Positions 47,050 to 56,843 of a stretch of 64,000 nucleotides of DNA are shown in pieces. This DNA is from Annulohypoxylon bovei var. microspora. Lineage: Eukaryota > Ascomycota > Sordariomycetes > Xylariales > Hypoxylaceae. The stretch covers positions 1 through 64,000 of the forward strand of contig MU405290.1 of the NCBI GenBank assembly GCA_022836615.1. Reading direction: 5' to 3'. The notes under the pieces are model-generated. The model ran no database searches. It had not been told where the DNA came from and saw only the letters and a list, made by a program, of their open reading frames with translations. The position numbers and the translations under genes are program-made. Each line of letters starts with the position of its first letter. Within the stretch, counting starts at the first letter, position 1.

Positions 47050-48604
47050 TCAATTCGCGGGTTTGGACAGTACCTTCTTGTTAACCTCATCGGCCTGTTC
47101 GCAACACTCCTCGATGACCTTCCAGAAAAGCGGGATATCTAGACCCCGTGGTATGCGGACGCCCTCGCTGCCAGGTGGAAGCAGCTTGACTAGAGTACGG
47201 CCCGTCTGGGTGTTGTGTTCTAGGGCATCCTCGAGCGAGCCTTCTATCACAACCTCAACCGAGAAGCGCTCTTTTCGACTAGCCCCCTCGGGACTCTTAG
47301 AGTCGTAGTCGTAGAAGGGAATCTCGTGCTCCGTGCCCGTTAGTATAGCCGCTACCGCCAGCGGGTCGTGCAGTGGCGGGCCTTCGGTGATCCCAAATTT
47401 GTCGCTAAATAGGGGCAAGTCTCATTTAGCATTATACTTAAATATAAAAGAAAGAGAGAAGGCCAACTCACCGGTAAGTCCCCGCAAAGAAATTCAGCAA
47501 CTCCACCAGCATAACCCTCAGATCCGACCTTCCCCTCCCCTCTCTCGGCTGGCCCTCGCGCCCCCTCTCACACGGCGGCCCGTACAGCAGCAGCTCCTGC
47601 ACCTTCTTGGTAGCGAGGACGAGGTGCGTGAGGTCGAGCGGCACGAGCGTCGTCTTGGCGGCCAGCACGGAGTCGTGGAACAGGGCGGCGGCGGCCTCGG
47701 GGTCGATCAGCACGTTGAACTCGGCCCACTGGGTGTAGTTGCCGACGCGCGGCACGCCGTCCACGACGCCCATGGGCGCCGGCGTGAACCCGCCGCCCAC
47801 GCTGCCCCCCATGACCGTCAGCCCCTTGACGCGGGCCGCCAGGTCCGGGTGCGCCGCGAACAGCGCCGCGACATTGGTTAGCGCGCCCGTCGCCGCGATC
47901 CACGCCGTCCCCGGCGCGCACGAGCGCAGCGCGGAGGCCATGGCCTCGACGGCGCTGGGGTGGTCCGGAGAAGTAGCGACTAGAAGCCTGTCCGGTGGAG
48001 GAGGGGGTAGCAGCGAGGTCCCGTCGAGCCCGGACTCGCCGTGGATCTCGGTGGCGTGGACGGCGGGCCGGCAGAGCCCGCGCGCAGCCCCCGGGAACAC
48101 GGCGACGTCATCGTGCTTCCCGATGGCGGCGAGCACCGACAGGGCGTTCCGTGTCGTTTTCTCTAGCGATGCGTTGCCGTGCACTGTGCTTATGCCAAGC
48201 AGCTTGATGCCCGGGTGGTAGGCTGCCAGGAGGATGGCGAAGGCGTCCTGTGGGGCTGGGTTAGAGATATCTGTGTACGTGTATGTGCATGTGTATGTGT
48301 ATGCATGCTGCTTAATCTGGTAGTAGGTGATGAATCAAGCGGGAGCCGTGGGGATGTCCGGAGGTTGTGTGCCGGCGGCGTTGGGTTGCAACTTCCCGCG
48401 GAGCCGAAACCGGCCTAAACCAGGACCTCTATAATACGGGACGGATCCGCTAGAATGCGACGTTCTCCGGCGTAAGGGGGATCGTGACATTTCATGTGAG
48501 ATATCTCGTGCTTGATTGATTGGCCGGTAAAAGGTAATGGGTGAATTCAAACTCACATCGTGGCCAGGATCGCAATCTAGCCAAAGTGGGACAGGCTCCG
48601 ACAT
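47050..48604 (-). CDS. Inosine/uridine-preferring nucleoside hydrolase
   Basis: Three exons (48604-48557, 48247-47472, 47404-47050) give 392 aa. It hydrolyses ribonucleosides to base plus ribose in salvage (yeast Urh1 is the named relative). The calcium-binding N-terminal motif DCDPGHDDAFA (10-20) is split by intron 1. It is followed by GISTVHGNASLEKTTRNAL, ATEIHGESGLDG, ATGALTNVAALF, VMGGSVGGGFTP, AEFNVLIDPEAA and HDPLAV, whose Asp completes the metal site. Exon 2 is very GC-rich. Intron 1 is 309 bp, long for this genome, and carries a GTATGT-type dinucleotide tract; intron 2 is 67 bp. ATG 48604 gives the standard N-terminus; the frame upstream opens only with TTG. Probably cytosolic. Confidence 0.93.
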
Positions 48605-49056
48605 GTTAACAGATCTATTCCAAAACTCGATGATTCGACGCAACAATAAGACACCTGATAGAGAGACGTTTACTATAAGTTTATAAGTTTAGCTGCTCGG
48701 AGGATTCTATTTACGGTGAGATTTATTTAAAATGAAAGCTGATCATGGAAAGTTAAAAGTGGAAAATAGGTGGGAAATAGATGTACAAACCAGCGGTGAT
48801 ACGCGATCCATTGATACGCTTTTCTTTGTGGGACTTTGACGGAAAAGCGGCGTTGTGATTGTCGCTCGCATCGCCCCTTTTTCACGACCCCTTATTCTTG
48901 AGAGAGCAACCAACTCAACTATACAATTAGCATATCACATCTATACATATAATAATTATATACTAATTCTAATGAGGGAAGACAATTGATTTATAATTAT
49001 CATTGCTTATTGTCTCATTTATCGTAGAATATTGAGATTTAACCTCCGCAGAGAAA
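48605..49056. other. Spacer between nucleoside hydrolase and RED-like genes
   Basis: AT-rich 3' region of the RED-like gene plus the promoter of the hydrolase gene. Nothing else is seen. Confidence 0.5.
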
Positions 49057-50669
49057 TCATTTCTCAGCTCGGCGTTTCTCCATCACTCGCAACACGTCCG
49101 CAGCATTATTAGCGTCTCCCTTCCGTTTCTTTGGACCTCTCTTGCGCTTAGAACCGCTTCCTCCACCCTGGGTATCATCATCTTCCTCACGGCCCCATTC
49201 CGATAGCTTAACTTTCTTCTCTTCGAAGTCCTCCTCGTCTTCGAATCTACTTGTGCCAAAGCCCATGTCCATGTCCTCCGCATCGCGATCGTTGGTCTGT
49301 AGCATTTTCTTTAGACGTTCTGCCTTAGCTTTAGCTTCCTCATCATCCTCATCCGCTGCCTTGAGATTGTGCTTAAGAGTTGCTGCCTTCTTAAAGGCTG
49401 CTTTTATTGCCGGATCGGACATAGAAGGCGCTTTGAGTGACTCTGATGATATCAATGCCGTTTTGGAATCTTTAAAGTAATTCCGTGATTCCGTCGTAGT
49501 AGCTGGCCGAGGTGGAGGAGGCATGGCAGCTTTGTCTTTACCTGCATCGGATGACTCTGCCTTCTTCTCACCAGTCTCTTCGTCTTCAGAATCTTCCTCT
49601 TCTAGACCCGCAAGGGGATCGTAGTCGTCACCAACGTCATCAAAGATGTTAACATCCTCATCTTCTGGTTCTTCGGCCTGCTTCCTGAATTGCTCTGGAA
49701 CTTCCATGCCGAGGGGTTTGGCGTTTTTGTCAGGCATAAAATCTGAAGCTTTTGGTGTATCTTCGACAGGCCGAGTCTTTCGTATTTTGCGCTTCTCATT
49801 TCCATCCTCATCAACTACTATTAGCACTTCTCTACCTTTGTTGTCTCGCTCTATCCTCGTGCCGGGCGTCTTCGCACCAATCTTTCTGAATTTTGAACCC
49901 AGACCGGTATCTTCTTTTGCTTTCGCGGCTTCCCTCGCTGCCTTCATATCGGCTAAGATTTGGTCTCTCGTTCGCTTCCTCGATGGATTTAAGGGGGCGG
50001 TTGATAATTGTCCCTTCTTTTTAGTTTTCTCTTTTGTGACCGTCGCGACCGTTTCTTCTCCCAATTTGTCCAGTTCTTCGTCAAAATCGGCTTCTTCCTC
50101 GGAGGATTCCTCTTTTGCGCCATCGCCATCGTCACCGTAGACATCTTCACCCTTACGTATTCGTTCGAGAAGTTTAAAGTCAAGGCCTTTTATTAGATGT
50201 GTGCTGGATAGATCGCCACCAGCGATCTGGCTTTGGAGCTTGTCGAAGGTTTCTTGATCGATCTCTTCTTTCTTCAAGGCCTCTTCGAGTGTTTTTATTC
50301 GCGCTGCTCGTTCATCTTCCTCTTCGGCGGCCCTATTTCGAGCACGATCGACGTATCCTTCTGCTAGTTTGCTACCTTTCGGGTCATATGCCCTAAACTT
50401 TTTGGATTGCTTTTGATCCTTGCTGTGGTCTGCCAACTGTCGAGCGAAATCGGGTTTATGAAAGCCAACTGAACGCCTATATTAGTTAATAATGTACTGT
50501 ATATATAAAAATCGTAAATATAGTAGACTTACGGTGTCATGGGAATACTTGACCTCTGTCTAGATCCAAGCGATACTCCCCGCGGAGTGGCTGCACCTGG
50601 TGACGCGCCATCCGCGGAAGGTTTGGGGGTATTGGCACCGACAAGGCGACGAAATTGTTCGTTATTCAT
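49057..50669 (-). CDS. RED-like (IK/SMU2-type) splicing factor
   Basis: Exons 50669-50533 and 50476-49057 around a 56-bp intron give 518 aa. RED proteins partner Smu1 in the spliceosomal B complex in the nucleus. The N-terminus has MNNEQFRRLVG, a Ser/Pro segment SSIPMTPRSVGFHKPDFARQ spanning the splice, then QSKKFRAYDPKGSKLAEGYV, a RED_N hallmark, followed by a charged helix. STHLIKGLDFKLLERIRKGE closes the conserved region (about residue 155). The rest is acidic and Lys-rich low complexity, with several D/E runs, and ends in a basic KRKRGPKKRKGD segment. The C-terminal RE/RD dipeptide run of metazoan RED is absent. It is divergent from REV1 with 557 bp between starts. Confidence 0.85.
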
Positions 50670-51226
50670 TGCTGCGTCCTTGTGACAAAAACTAGGTTGT
50701 AAAATGCGAAATGACAACTAGTTCCGTCGCGCAGCTCCGTCTTCAATCTACAAGGCTAAGATGGTGGAAATAAACAAGGTCTAAGTTCATGTACGCAATA
50801 GAAGGTTCATGTTCTGAACATTGCCATTTTTTTGCTTATGTAATACCTGATAAGATAATGCAACCTGCAGAGAGTCTCGGCGCTAACCGTATTGGGTCCA
50901 ATTACAGATGGTCACGGGATGACGTGACGACCCGCGTCTTCCTTATCAGCATCGTCCTATGTACAACGCGTTTATCGTTCATACATGTACATATAATACC
51001 CATGTTAAGAAACCCAAAATTCGTAATATCTTTAACATAGACCTTTTCGGATTCACCGGAGAACCGAAATCATATTCTAACCATTTCATCCTATGGTCAC
51101 TACAACCGTAACTCTGTCATTTCCAAGATGACCTCCCATCGAAAGATCGCCACAGGCAATCGAGTAGAAGCTCTTATCAAAATAAAGGGTCACATTCTTT
51201 GATGTTGACGACAAAACTAGATCAAG
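50670..51226. other. Divergent promoter of RED-like gene and REV1
   Basis: No gene; short ORFs only. It probably holds both promoters. Confidence 0.5.
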
Positions 51227-54200
51227 ATGGGGAGTCGTCTGGAAAGTAACTCGAATTCCGTGCGAAAGCGCATAGAGAACCATACCTTCTCCGATGAAGC
51301 AGGCGACGAGTATGAACCCAGCGCCTATGGAGGTTTTGGGGACTACTTCCGTCGCAAGAAGATCAAGTTGCAAAATCTTGATTCCGAATTGCGAGGTTCA
51401 TCGGACGACAAGCCCCAGATCTTCAAGGGAGTGGTCGCACATGTTATGGGTTACACACAGCCATCACTCCAAGTTCTTCACCATGATTTAGTTCAACATG
51501 GCGCCGGGTTTCTCCAGTACTTGGATTCCAAGACTATGGCAACTCACATCATTGCTTCGAGCCTACCACCAAAAAAGATGGTTGATTTTGGCAAATACAG
51601 AATAGTGAAGCCTGCTTGGGTAACAGACTCTATCAAAGCTGGAAAGCTTCTTCCATGGTCTGATTACCGGGTGATAGAGGAGACTCCGAGGCAGAAGACA
51701 TTGAAATTCAATGGCAGTGGGATATCCACCCAGTCCAGCCCATCGCCGTTGGCAGGATATCGAGAACAAACCGATTCCAGCTTCTATACTAGTCAACTAA
51801 AGGATATCGCGCAGTCTATCAACGGAAACCACCTTGGAGATACTACACCTAGTCGGCCAGGACCAGCTGCTAAAATAGCTCAAAGGACTGGATTCAGTGA
51901 CCCTACAACACCCCCAGGATTATTGCAAGAGTCGCGAGGCTCACCGGGAATTTCTGATAAATCAGATGAGGACACAGTGATGTTGGTCGACTTTCCAGAA
52001 CCTACACCCGAGACTTCAATTGAACGGGCGGGCCCCCAGAGCAAAAACGAAGTAGAAGATGATGATCAGTCCGGACCATCGATCGAACAGCAAAAAGCTG
52101 TAACTTCTGAGGAACATAATGCAATGTTACTTCGGGATCCTCGAATGAGAAAATCTTCTACTGCAAATCCAGACTTCATACAGCAGTATTATTCCGAAAG
52201 CAGACTTCACCACTTGTCGACCTGGAAAGCCGAGTTGAAGTCGAGAATGCAGAGGCTTGCAGCCGAGAAGGGTGCTCAAAGGAAGCCGATGAAAAGAAAA
52301 GCAGGCGCAAGGCGTTACGTTATGCATGTAGACTTTGACAGCTTTTTCTGTGCGGTCTCGCTGAAAAGTGCACCCGATTTCATTGACAAGCCTGCTGCTG
52401 TTGCGCATGGAACGGGAGCCGGTTCGGAAATTGCCAGCTGCAACTATCCGGCGAGAAAGTACGACGTCAAAAATGGCATGTGGATGAAGCAGGCTAGGGA
52501 GCTATGCCCCGAGCTCAAGGTGCTCCCATATGATTTCCCGGCGTATGAGGAAGCTAGTAAATCATTCTATGAATGTATTTTGGAAGTTGGTGGCATTGTG
52601 CAGAGCGTCAGTATTGATGAAGCTCTTGTAGATATCACCTCGGTTGTCCTGTCCGCCGTTGGTTCTGACGGCTCTGGAGTCGATGAAGGCAGTATATGGA
52701 GAGAACAAGAAAAAGCGGACCAGATGGCATTAGCCTTACGAGACCAAGTGAAAGGGAAAACTGGATGTGCTGTTTCTGTTGGAATAGGTGGCAATATCCT
52801 TTTGGCAAAGGTCGCCCTTCGGAAGGCCAAACCTGCAGGCCAATACCAAATCAAGCCAGAAGAGATATTGGACTTTCTAGGAGAACTAAAGGTCGATAGT
52901 TTGCCCGGAGTTGCGTACAGTATAGCAGGCAAGTTGGAGGAGATTGGAGTGAAGTACGTGAGCGATGTGCGACAAACCTCTAAAGAGCGTCTAATCAACA
53001 CTCTTGGACCCAAGACAGGGGAGAAACTATGGGAATATGCACGTGGTATCGACCGAACAGAAGTTGGCGAACAACCAATACGAAAGTCAGTTTCTGCCGA
53101 AGTCAACTGGGGTATACGGTTCATTAGCCAAGAGGAAGCCGAGGAATTCGTGTTCAACTTGTGCAAAGAGCTGGAAAAACGATTACTCAATGAACAAGTC
53201 AAAGGCAAGCAACTCACGATGAAGATCATGCGGCGCTCCTTTGACGCGCCTCTTGATCCACCTAAACATTTGGGGCACGGCAAATGCGACACTTTCAACA
53301 AGAGTGTCATGTTTGGCGTTGCGACCCACGACTACAAGGTGCTAGGAAAGGAGGCGGTTTCGATCCTCCGTTCTTACAAGTTTACCCCCGGAGATCTTCG
53401 CGGCCTAGGCGTGCAATTAACTAAACTGGAACCAATCAAGTCTTCATTATCAGGCCTCGACGGAAGCCAGAAGAAGCTAAGCTTTGGAGCCTTTCGTGCT
53501 CCTGGCTCGGCAAAGAAACCGGTCTTAGAGCCAATCCAAGATGGCATCGGCGGAGAAGAGACAAGTTCGAAACAGACTCGACGCGGCTCGCAAGATCCCA
53601 TTACGGAAAGTCCCCTAACACCACGAAAACCGAAGCCAGAGGCCCGCCACCCGGCATTTTCGATATCTCGAGCAAGCGAAAATGATGTCAAGGCAAATAC
53701 CCCCTTGAACATCGCCGGAACACAATTCATCATGCCATCTAACCCCGACCCCGCCGTCATCGCGGAACTCCCTCCAGACATCCGAAGCAGGCTCATGGGG
53801 CAAGCCAGCCGAGCAGTCCGCGACGAGACGCCAGCCCCAAAGTCGCGGACCCAAAGCCCAGCACCCGCGGGCTCAATCCCGCCCGAGATCGACCCCGAGG
53901 TCTTCAACGCGCTCCCCGACGACATGAAAGCCGAAGTGCTCGAACAGTACCGACCCCGAAGCCGGCAGCAAACCGCGGCCCCCCAATCCCCGCGCAGGGA
54001 CCGCGCAATCCAGCCGCCGAAGCAGAAGACCCCGCCCAAGCGCCGCGTCTCGGGGCTCTTCGCGCGCGTGCGCGAGCGCCAGGCCGACGCCAGCGCGAAG
54101 ATCGTCCAGACCACCATCAACAAGCAGCAGCAGGCCGAGATCCCCGAGATCGAGGACCTGGACCCGGCCTTCCTGGCCGAGCTGCCGGAGGAGGTGCGCC

Positions 54201-54682
54201 GCGAAGTCGTCGCGGACCATCGACGCCTGCGCGCGCAGCGGGCGGGGCTGGACGTGCCGTCGAAGCTCGCCCACGGCAGGAAGCCCGACGGCGACGTGGA
54301 CGAGAACGCCGCGCTGCCAGGCGGGCAGACGAGGCTCCGCTTCGGCCCCCGACCCGCGAAGATCGCGTTTACGACGGACGGGCTGACGACGCTGCCCGAG
54401 ATCAGGGACATGCTGAACGTGTGGCATCGGGAGACGCGGGACGCGGGCCCGCATAGGCGGGATGTGGTTATGCTGGAGAAGTACCTGGTGCGGGTCGTGG
54501 TGGAGGAGAAGGATATGGATAAAGTATTGAAACTGGTCAAGTGGCTGGATTATCTGGTGGAGGATAGCGGTGACGAGATTGAGTATAGCGGGAAAGAAGC
54601 CTGGCGCGAGGTCGTGGGGTGTGTTAAGCAGGAAGTACAGAATGCGGTAAAGTCCAGGGGGCTGGGATCACTGGATATGTGA
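51227..54682 (+). CDS. REV1: DNA repair protein Rev1, Y-family deoxycytidyl transferase
   Basis: A single 1151-aa exon. Rev1 inserts dCMP opposite damaged or missing bases and scaffolds translesion synthesis with polymerase zeta in the nucleus. An N-terminal BRCT domain spans about 63-150 (IFKGVVAHVMGYTQPS to WSDYRVI). The catalytic Y-family core starts near 361 with YVMHVDFDSFFCAVSL, whose two Asp bind metal. It includes SCNYPARKYDVKNGMW and SIDEALVDIT near 461 (metal-binding D-E), then the finger and little-finger domains to about 750. After a Ser/Pro linker come three ubiquitin-binding-motif-like LP repeats at about 838-857, 887-905 and 978-995, then the Rev1 C-terminal domain (about 1045-1151) that contacts other polymerases. 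The second half is markedly GC-rich. All key residues are present. Confidence 0.96.
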   Translation: MGSRLESNSNSVRKRIENHTFSDEAGDEYEPSAYGGFGDYFRRKKIKLQNLDSELRGSSDDKPQIFKGVVAHVMGYTQPSLQVLHHDLVQHGAGFLQYLDSKTMATHIIASSLPPKKMVDFGKYRIVKPAWVTDSIKAGKLLPWSDYRVIEETPRQKTLKFNGSGISTQSSPSPLAGYREQTDSSFYTSQLKDIAQSINGNHLGDTTPSRPGPAAKIAQRTGFSDPTTPPGLLQESRGSPGISDKSDEDTVMLVDFPEPTPETSIERAGPQSKNEVEDDDQSGPSIEQQKAVTSEEHNAMLLRDPRMRKSSTANPDFIQQYYSESRLHHLSTWKAELKSRMQRLAAEKGAQRKPMKRKAGARRYVMHVDFDSFFCAVSLKSAPDFIDKPAAVAHGTGAGSEIASCNYPARKYDVKNGMWMKQARELCPELKVLPYDFPAYEEASKSFYECILEVGGIVQSVSIDEALVDITSVVLSAVGSDGSGVDEGSIWREQEKADQMALALRDQVKGKTGCAVSVGIGGNILLAKVALRKAKPAGQYQIKPEEILDFLGELKVDSLPGVAYSIAGKLEEIGVKYVSDVRQTSKERLINTLGPKTGEKLWEYARGIDRTEVGEQPIRKSVSAEVNWGIRFISQEEAEEFVFNLCKELEKRLLNEQVKGKQLTMKIMRRSFDAPLDPPKHLGHGKCDTFNKSVMFGVATHDYKVLGKEAVSILRSYKFTPGDLRGLGVQLTKLEPIKSSLSGLDGSQKKLSFGAFRAPGSAKKPVLEPIQDGIGGEETSSKQTRRGSQDPITESPLTPRKPKPEARHPAFSISRASENDVKANTPLNIAGTQFIMPSNPDPAVIAELPPDIRSRLMGQASRAVRDETPAPKSRTQSPAPAGSIPPEIDPEVFNALPDDMKAEVLEQYRPRSRQQTAAPQSPRRDRAIQPPKQKTPPKRRVSGLFARVRERQADASAKIVQTTINKQQQAEIPEIEDLDPAFLAELPEEVRREVVADHRRLRAQRAGLDVPSKLAHGRKPDGDVDENAALPGGQTRLRFGPRPAKIAFTTDGLTTLPEIRDMLNVWHRETRDAGPHRRDVVMLEKYLVRVVVEEKDMDKVLKLVKWLDYLVEDSGDEIEYSGKEAWREVVGCVKQEVQNAVKSRGLGSLDM

Positions 54683-55092
54683 ACATATTATACGGCGAAG
54701 AAGCGGTTTATTCAAGTTTACGCCAACTATAGCTACGATTGAGACGACGGGAAGAATGAGATATCCTAATGAGACTGGGTGTTCTAATGTTAATAGGATT
54801 GTATTCAGACAATCTAGGTTAACGCGAACGAATGCATTTTATCAATTATTCAACACCTCCCCTACCCTCTATACCTCAAACGGGTTTACAACTCTTAGAA
54901 GTCTACCGCAAGTGTCTTGTGGGTTTCTTCGCGGCAACTAGCCCAGTAAGTAGGTAACGATCCGTAACACCATGCTCTACCGAATATTACTAAACTTCAA
55001 CGCCGACTCAATAGGACCTCAACAGACAAAAGAAACAAACAGGTAAACCCAACCTCTCACTCACTCGCCGATTGTCTAGCATTACCCCTTGC
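54683..55092. other. Convergent 3' spacer
   Basis: Between REV1 (+) and the WSC gene (-). No gene seen. Confidence 0.5.
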
Positions 55093-55855
55093 TCACAAGA
55101 GCCCCAAGCCGAAAGCAAGAGTCAGGGCCACAATCAGGAGGCCCACGCCCACAGCCTGCACAACGGCATCGTTCTTTGGTGCATCGCTCTTTGGTGGATC
55201 ATTGTCTCCAGGACTACCGCCACTACCACCACTACCACCGCTTCCTGGCGGCTTTCCGCCGGAAGAGGCCGTGGCATTGTACAGCGTGAGGGCAAGGTGT
55301 CCTCCACACACGGTCGAGTTGGCACCATCACACTGCAACAATATATGTCAGTGATCACCTCTCAATAAGCACGAAGTATACTTCGATAGGTATAGAGTCA
55401 CATACAGGAGTATCACAAGCGGTATCCGTCAAGTGCAAACTCTTCAGCGAGAGATGGTCGCCGCACCAGCACTCGCGGGCATACTCGAGGCCGGCGTATT
55501 TCCAACCCTTCTTCTCGGGGTGAAAGCGGTTGTACGAGCGTGAGCAGTAGTTGATGCAGGGCTGCACCTGCATCTGGCCGACCACCGTCAGGTACACGCC
55601 GTCGAGCGCGCGCTCGTGGGGCGTGATCTCGGTGGTCTCGGACCAGCACCCGGCGTACTTGTACACCGTGTCCTCGTCAATGATGCGGAGCCCGTTGGGC
55701 CCCTGGCGCGTGTTGTTCGACGGCGCGGGCGTGAATGACGGGACGGTGTCGGATTGGGTTGGGGTTGGAGGTTGTACCTCTTGGCCCAGAGAGAAGGGGG
55801 TGCTGACGAGCAGCATAAGGAGGCTGAGGACGGTGATGGATGTGTGGGGTGCCAT
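55093..55855 (-). CDS. Secreted/cell-surface WSC-domain protein
   Basis: Exons 55855-55406 and 55332-55093 around a 73-bp intron give 229 aa. The signal peptide is about residues 1-24 (SITVLSLLMLLVSTPFSLG). After a Pro/Thr-rich stretch, one WSC domain (about 65-170) carries YAGCWSE, CINYC, YAGLEYARECWCGD, CDTPC across the splice and TVCGG. The paired Cys pattern fits a carbohydrate-binding WSC fold. A Gly/Ser/Pro linker leads to a hydrophobic C-terminus (VVQAVGVGLLIVALTLAFGL). This tail is either a GPI-attachment signal or a membrane anchor; no basic cytoplasmic tail follows, favouring GPI. It is probably involved in wall binding or stress sensing, but it is much shorter than true Wsc sensors. 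Confidence 0.87.
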
Positions 55856-56843
55856 TGTTTCTTAGGTATGTGTCAAGTGTATAGATGGGCGAGGAGTTTT
55901 TATATACTTTGCTTTTCCTCTCAAGTAGCGGAAGCAATTGAATTGTGAGGAATGGCTATTGTTCTCGCCTGAGTTCTTGGAGGCTAGCTAGGTAGATTGA
56001 TGGGTATGCTGACTTGACTTCCGAGGCCGTATTTGTCTTTCAGAGAACCCTATGAGCAATTGTGAATAGTTAGAATCTTGATATGAATTCTCGCGGTATA
56101 ATGAAGCTCTGAAGCACTGAAGCAAAACTGTGATAATAACAGCAATGATGATAGCAACGTAATTGTTGTTTGGAATAGTAACGTGTGTTGTTGATGGGGA
56201 AATGGAACAGAATCCAGGATTTCAAAGACAAGAAATTTATCTTCTGCTTTATTCTCCCGGTTGCTCTTACTGTTCAAGAGAATGGGCGTATAACAGGAGG
56301 CAAGCATGGATATGAGGAAGTAGAGCCCTATCCCATTGACCTTGACATCACATCGCCAGGGGAAACGGCGGGGTGTATAAGAAAAGTTTAAGCACAAGTC
56401 AACTCTATGCCAGGGCCGCAACTGCTCCATATGGATATTTAATAATAAGATATCCATTTCCTTATTCTTTCATATATCCCTTTCTAGAGCGAGAAGAAAC
56501 AACACCTCAGCGGAACACTAGCAGTGCCTGCAGCTAGCAAAAAAACACTTGACGTGAGTATCTTCTGTCGTGACTTCTATATTATGTAGCTTCATATGAA
56601 CAGGTAGTTCACTCCCTACTATCGCAACTATTAGGTATAGTCTGATGTTTATAGAGGGAAACCAATTCATAAACCGCGTCTATAGAATACGAGGAAGAAA
56701 ACTGCTCCCTCTTATTTAACTATACAACGTATTGAGTATCAGTAGAGTTCTATCGTTTCAGATAACAGCTAGATGACGTATAAACACTTGTCTATGTCTA
56801 TGTACTTGGATATTAATACAACCCAGTCATCTACATCTATGCA
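55856..56843. other. Spacer, no gene
   Basis: Promoter of the WSC gene and 3' region of OCT1. A 135-codon ORF at 56050-56457 has no recognisable similarity. Confidence 0.5.

Noticed and set aside
47739..48221. 160-codon ORF opposite the nucleoside hydrolase
   Set aside because: Same reason: the antisense strand of a conserved GC-rich exon.
48557..48646. Longer N-terminus for the nucleoside hydrolase (start at 48646)
   Set aside because: That start is TTG; ATG 48604 gives the family N-terminus directly before the metal-binding motif.
53374..54540. 388-codon ORF antisense to REV1
   Set aside because: Codon-bias shadow of the GC-rich REV1 3' half; Arg/Ser-rich and without family features.
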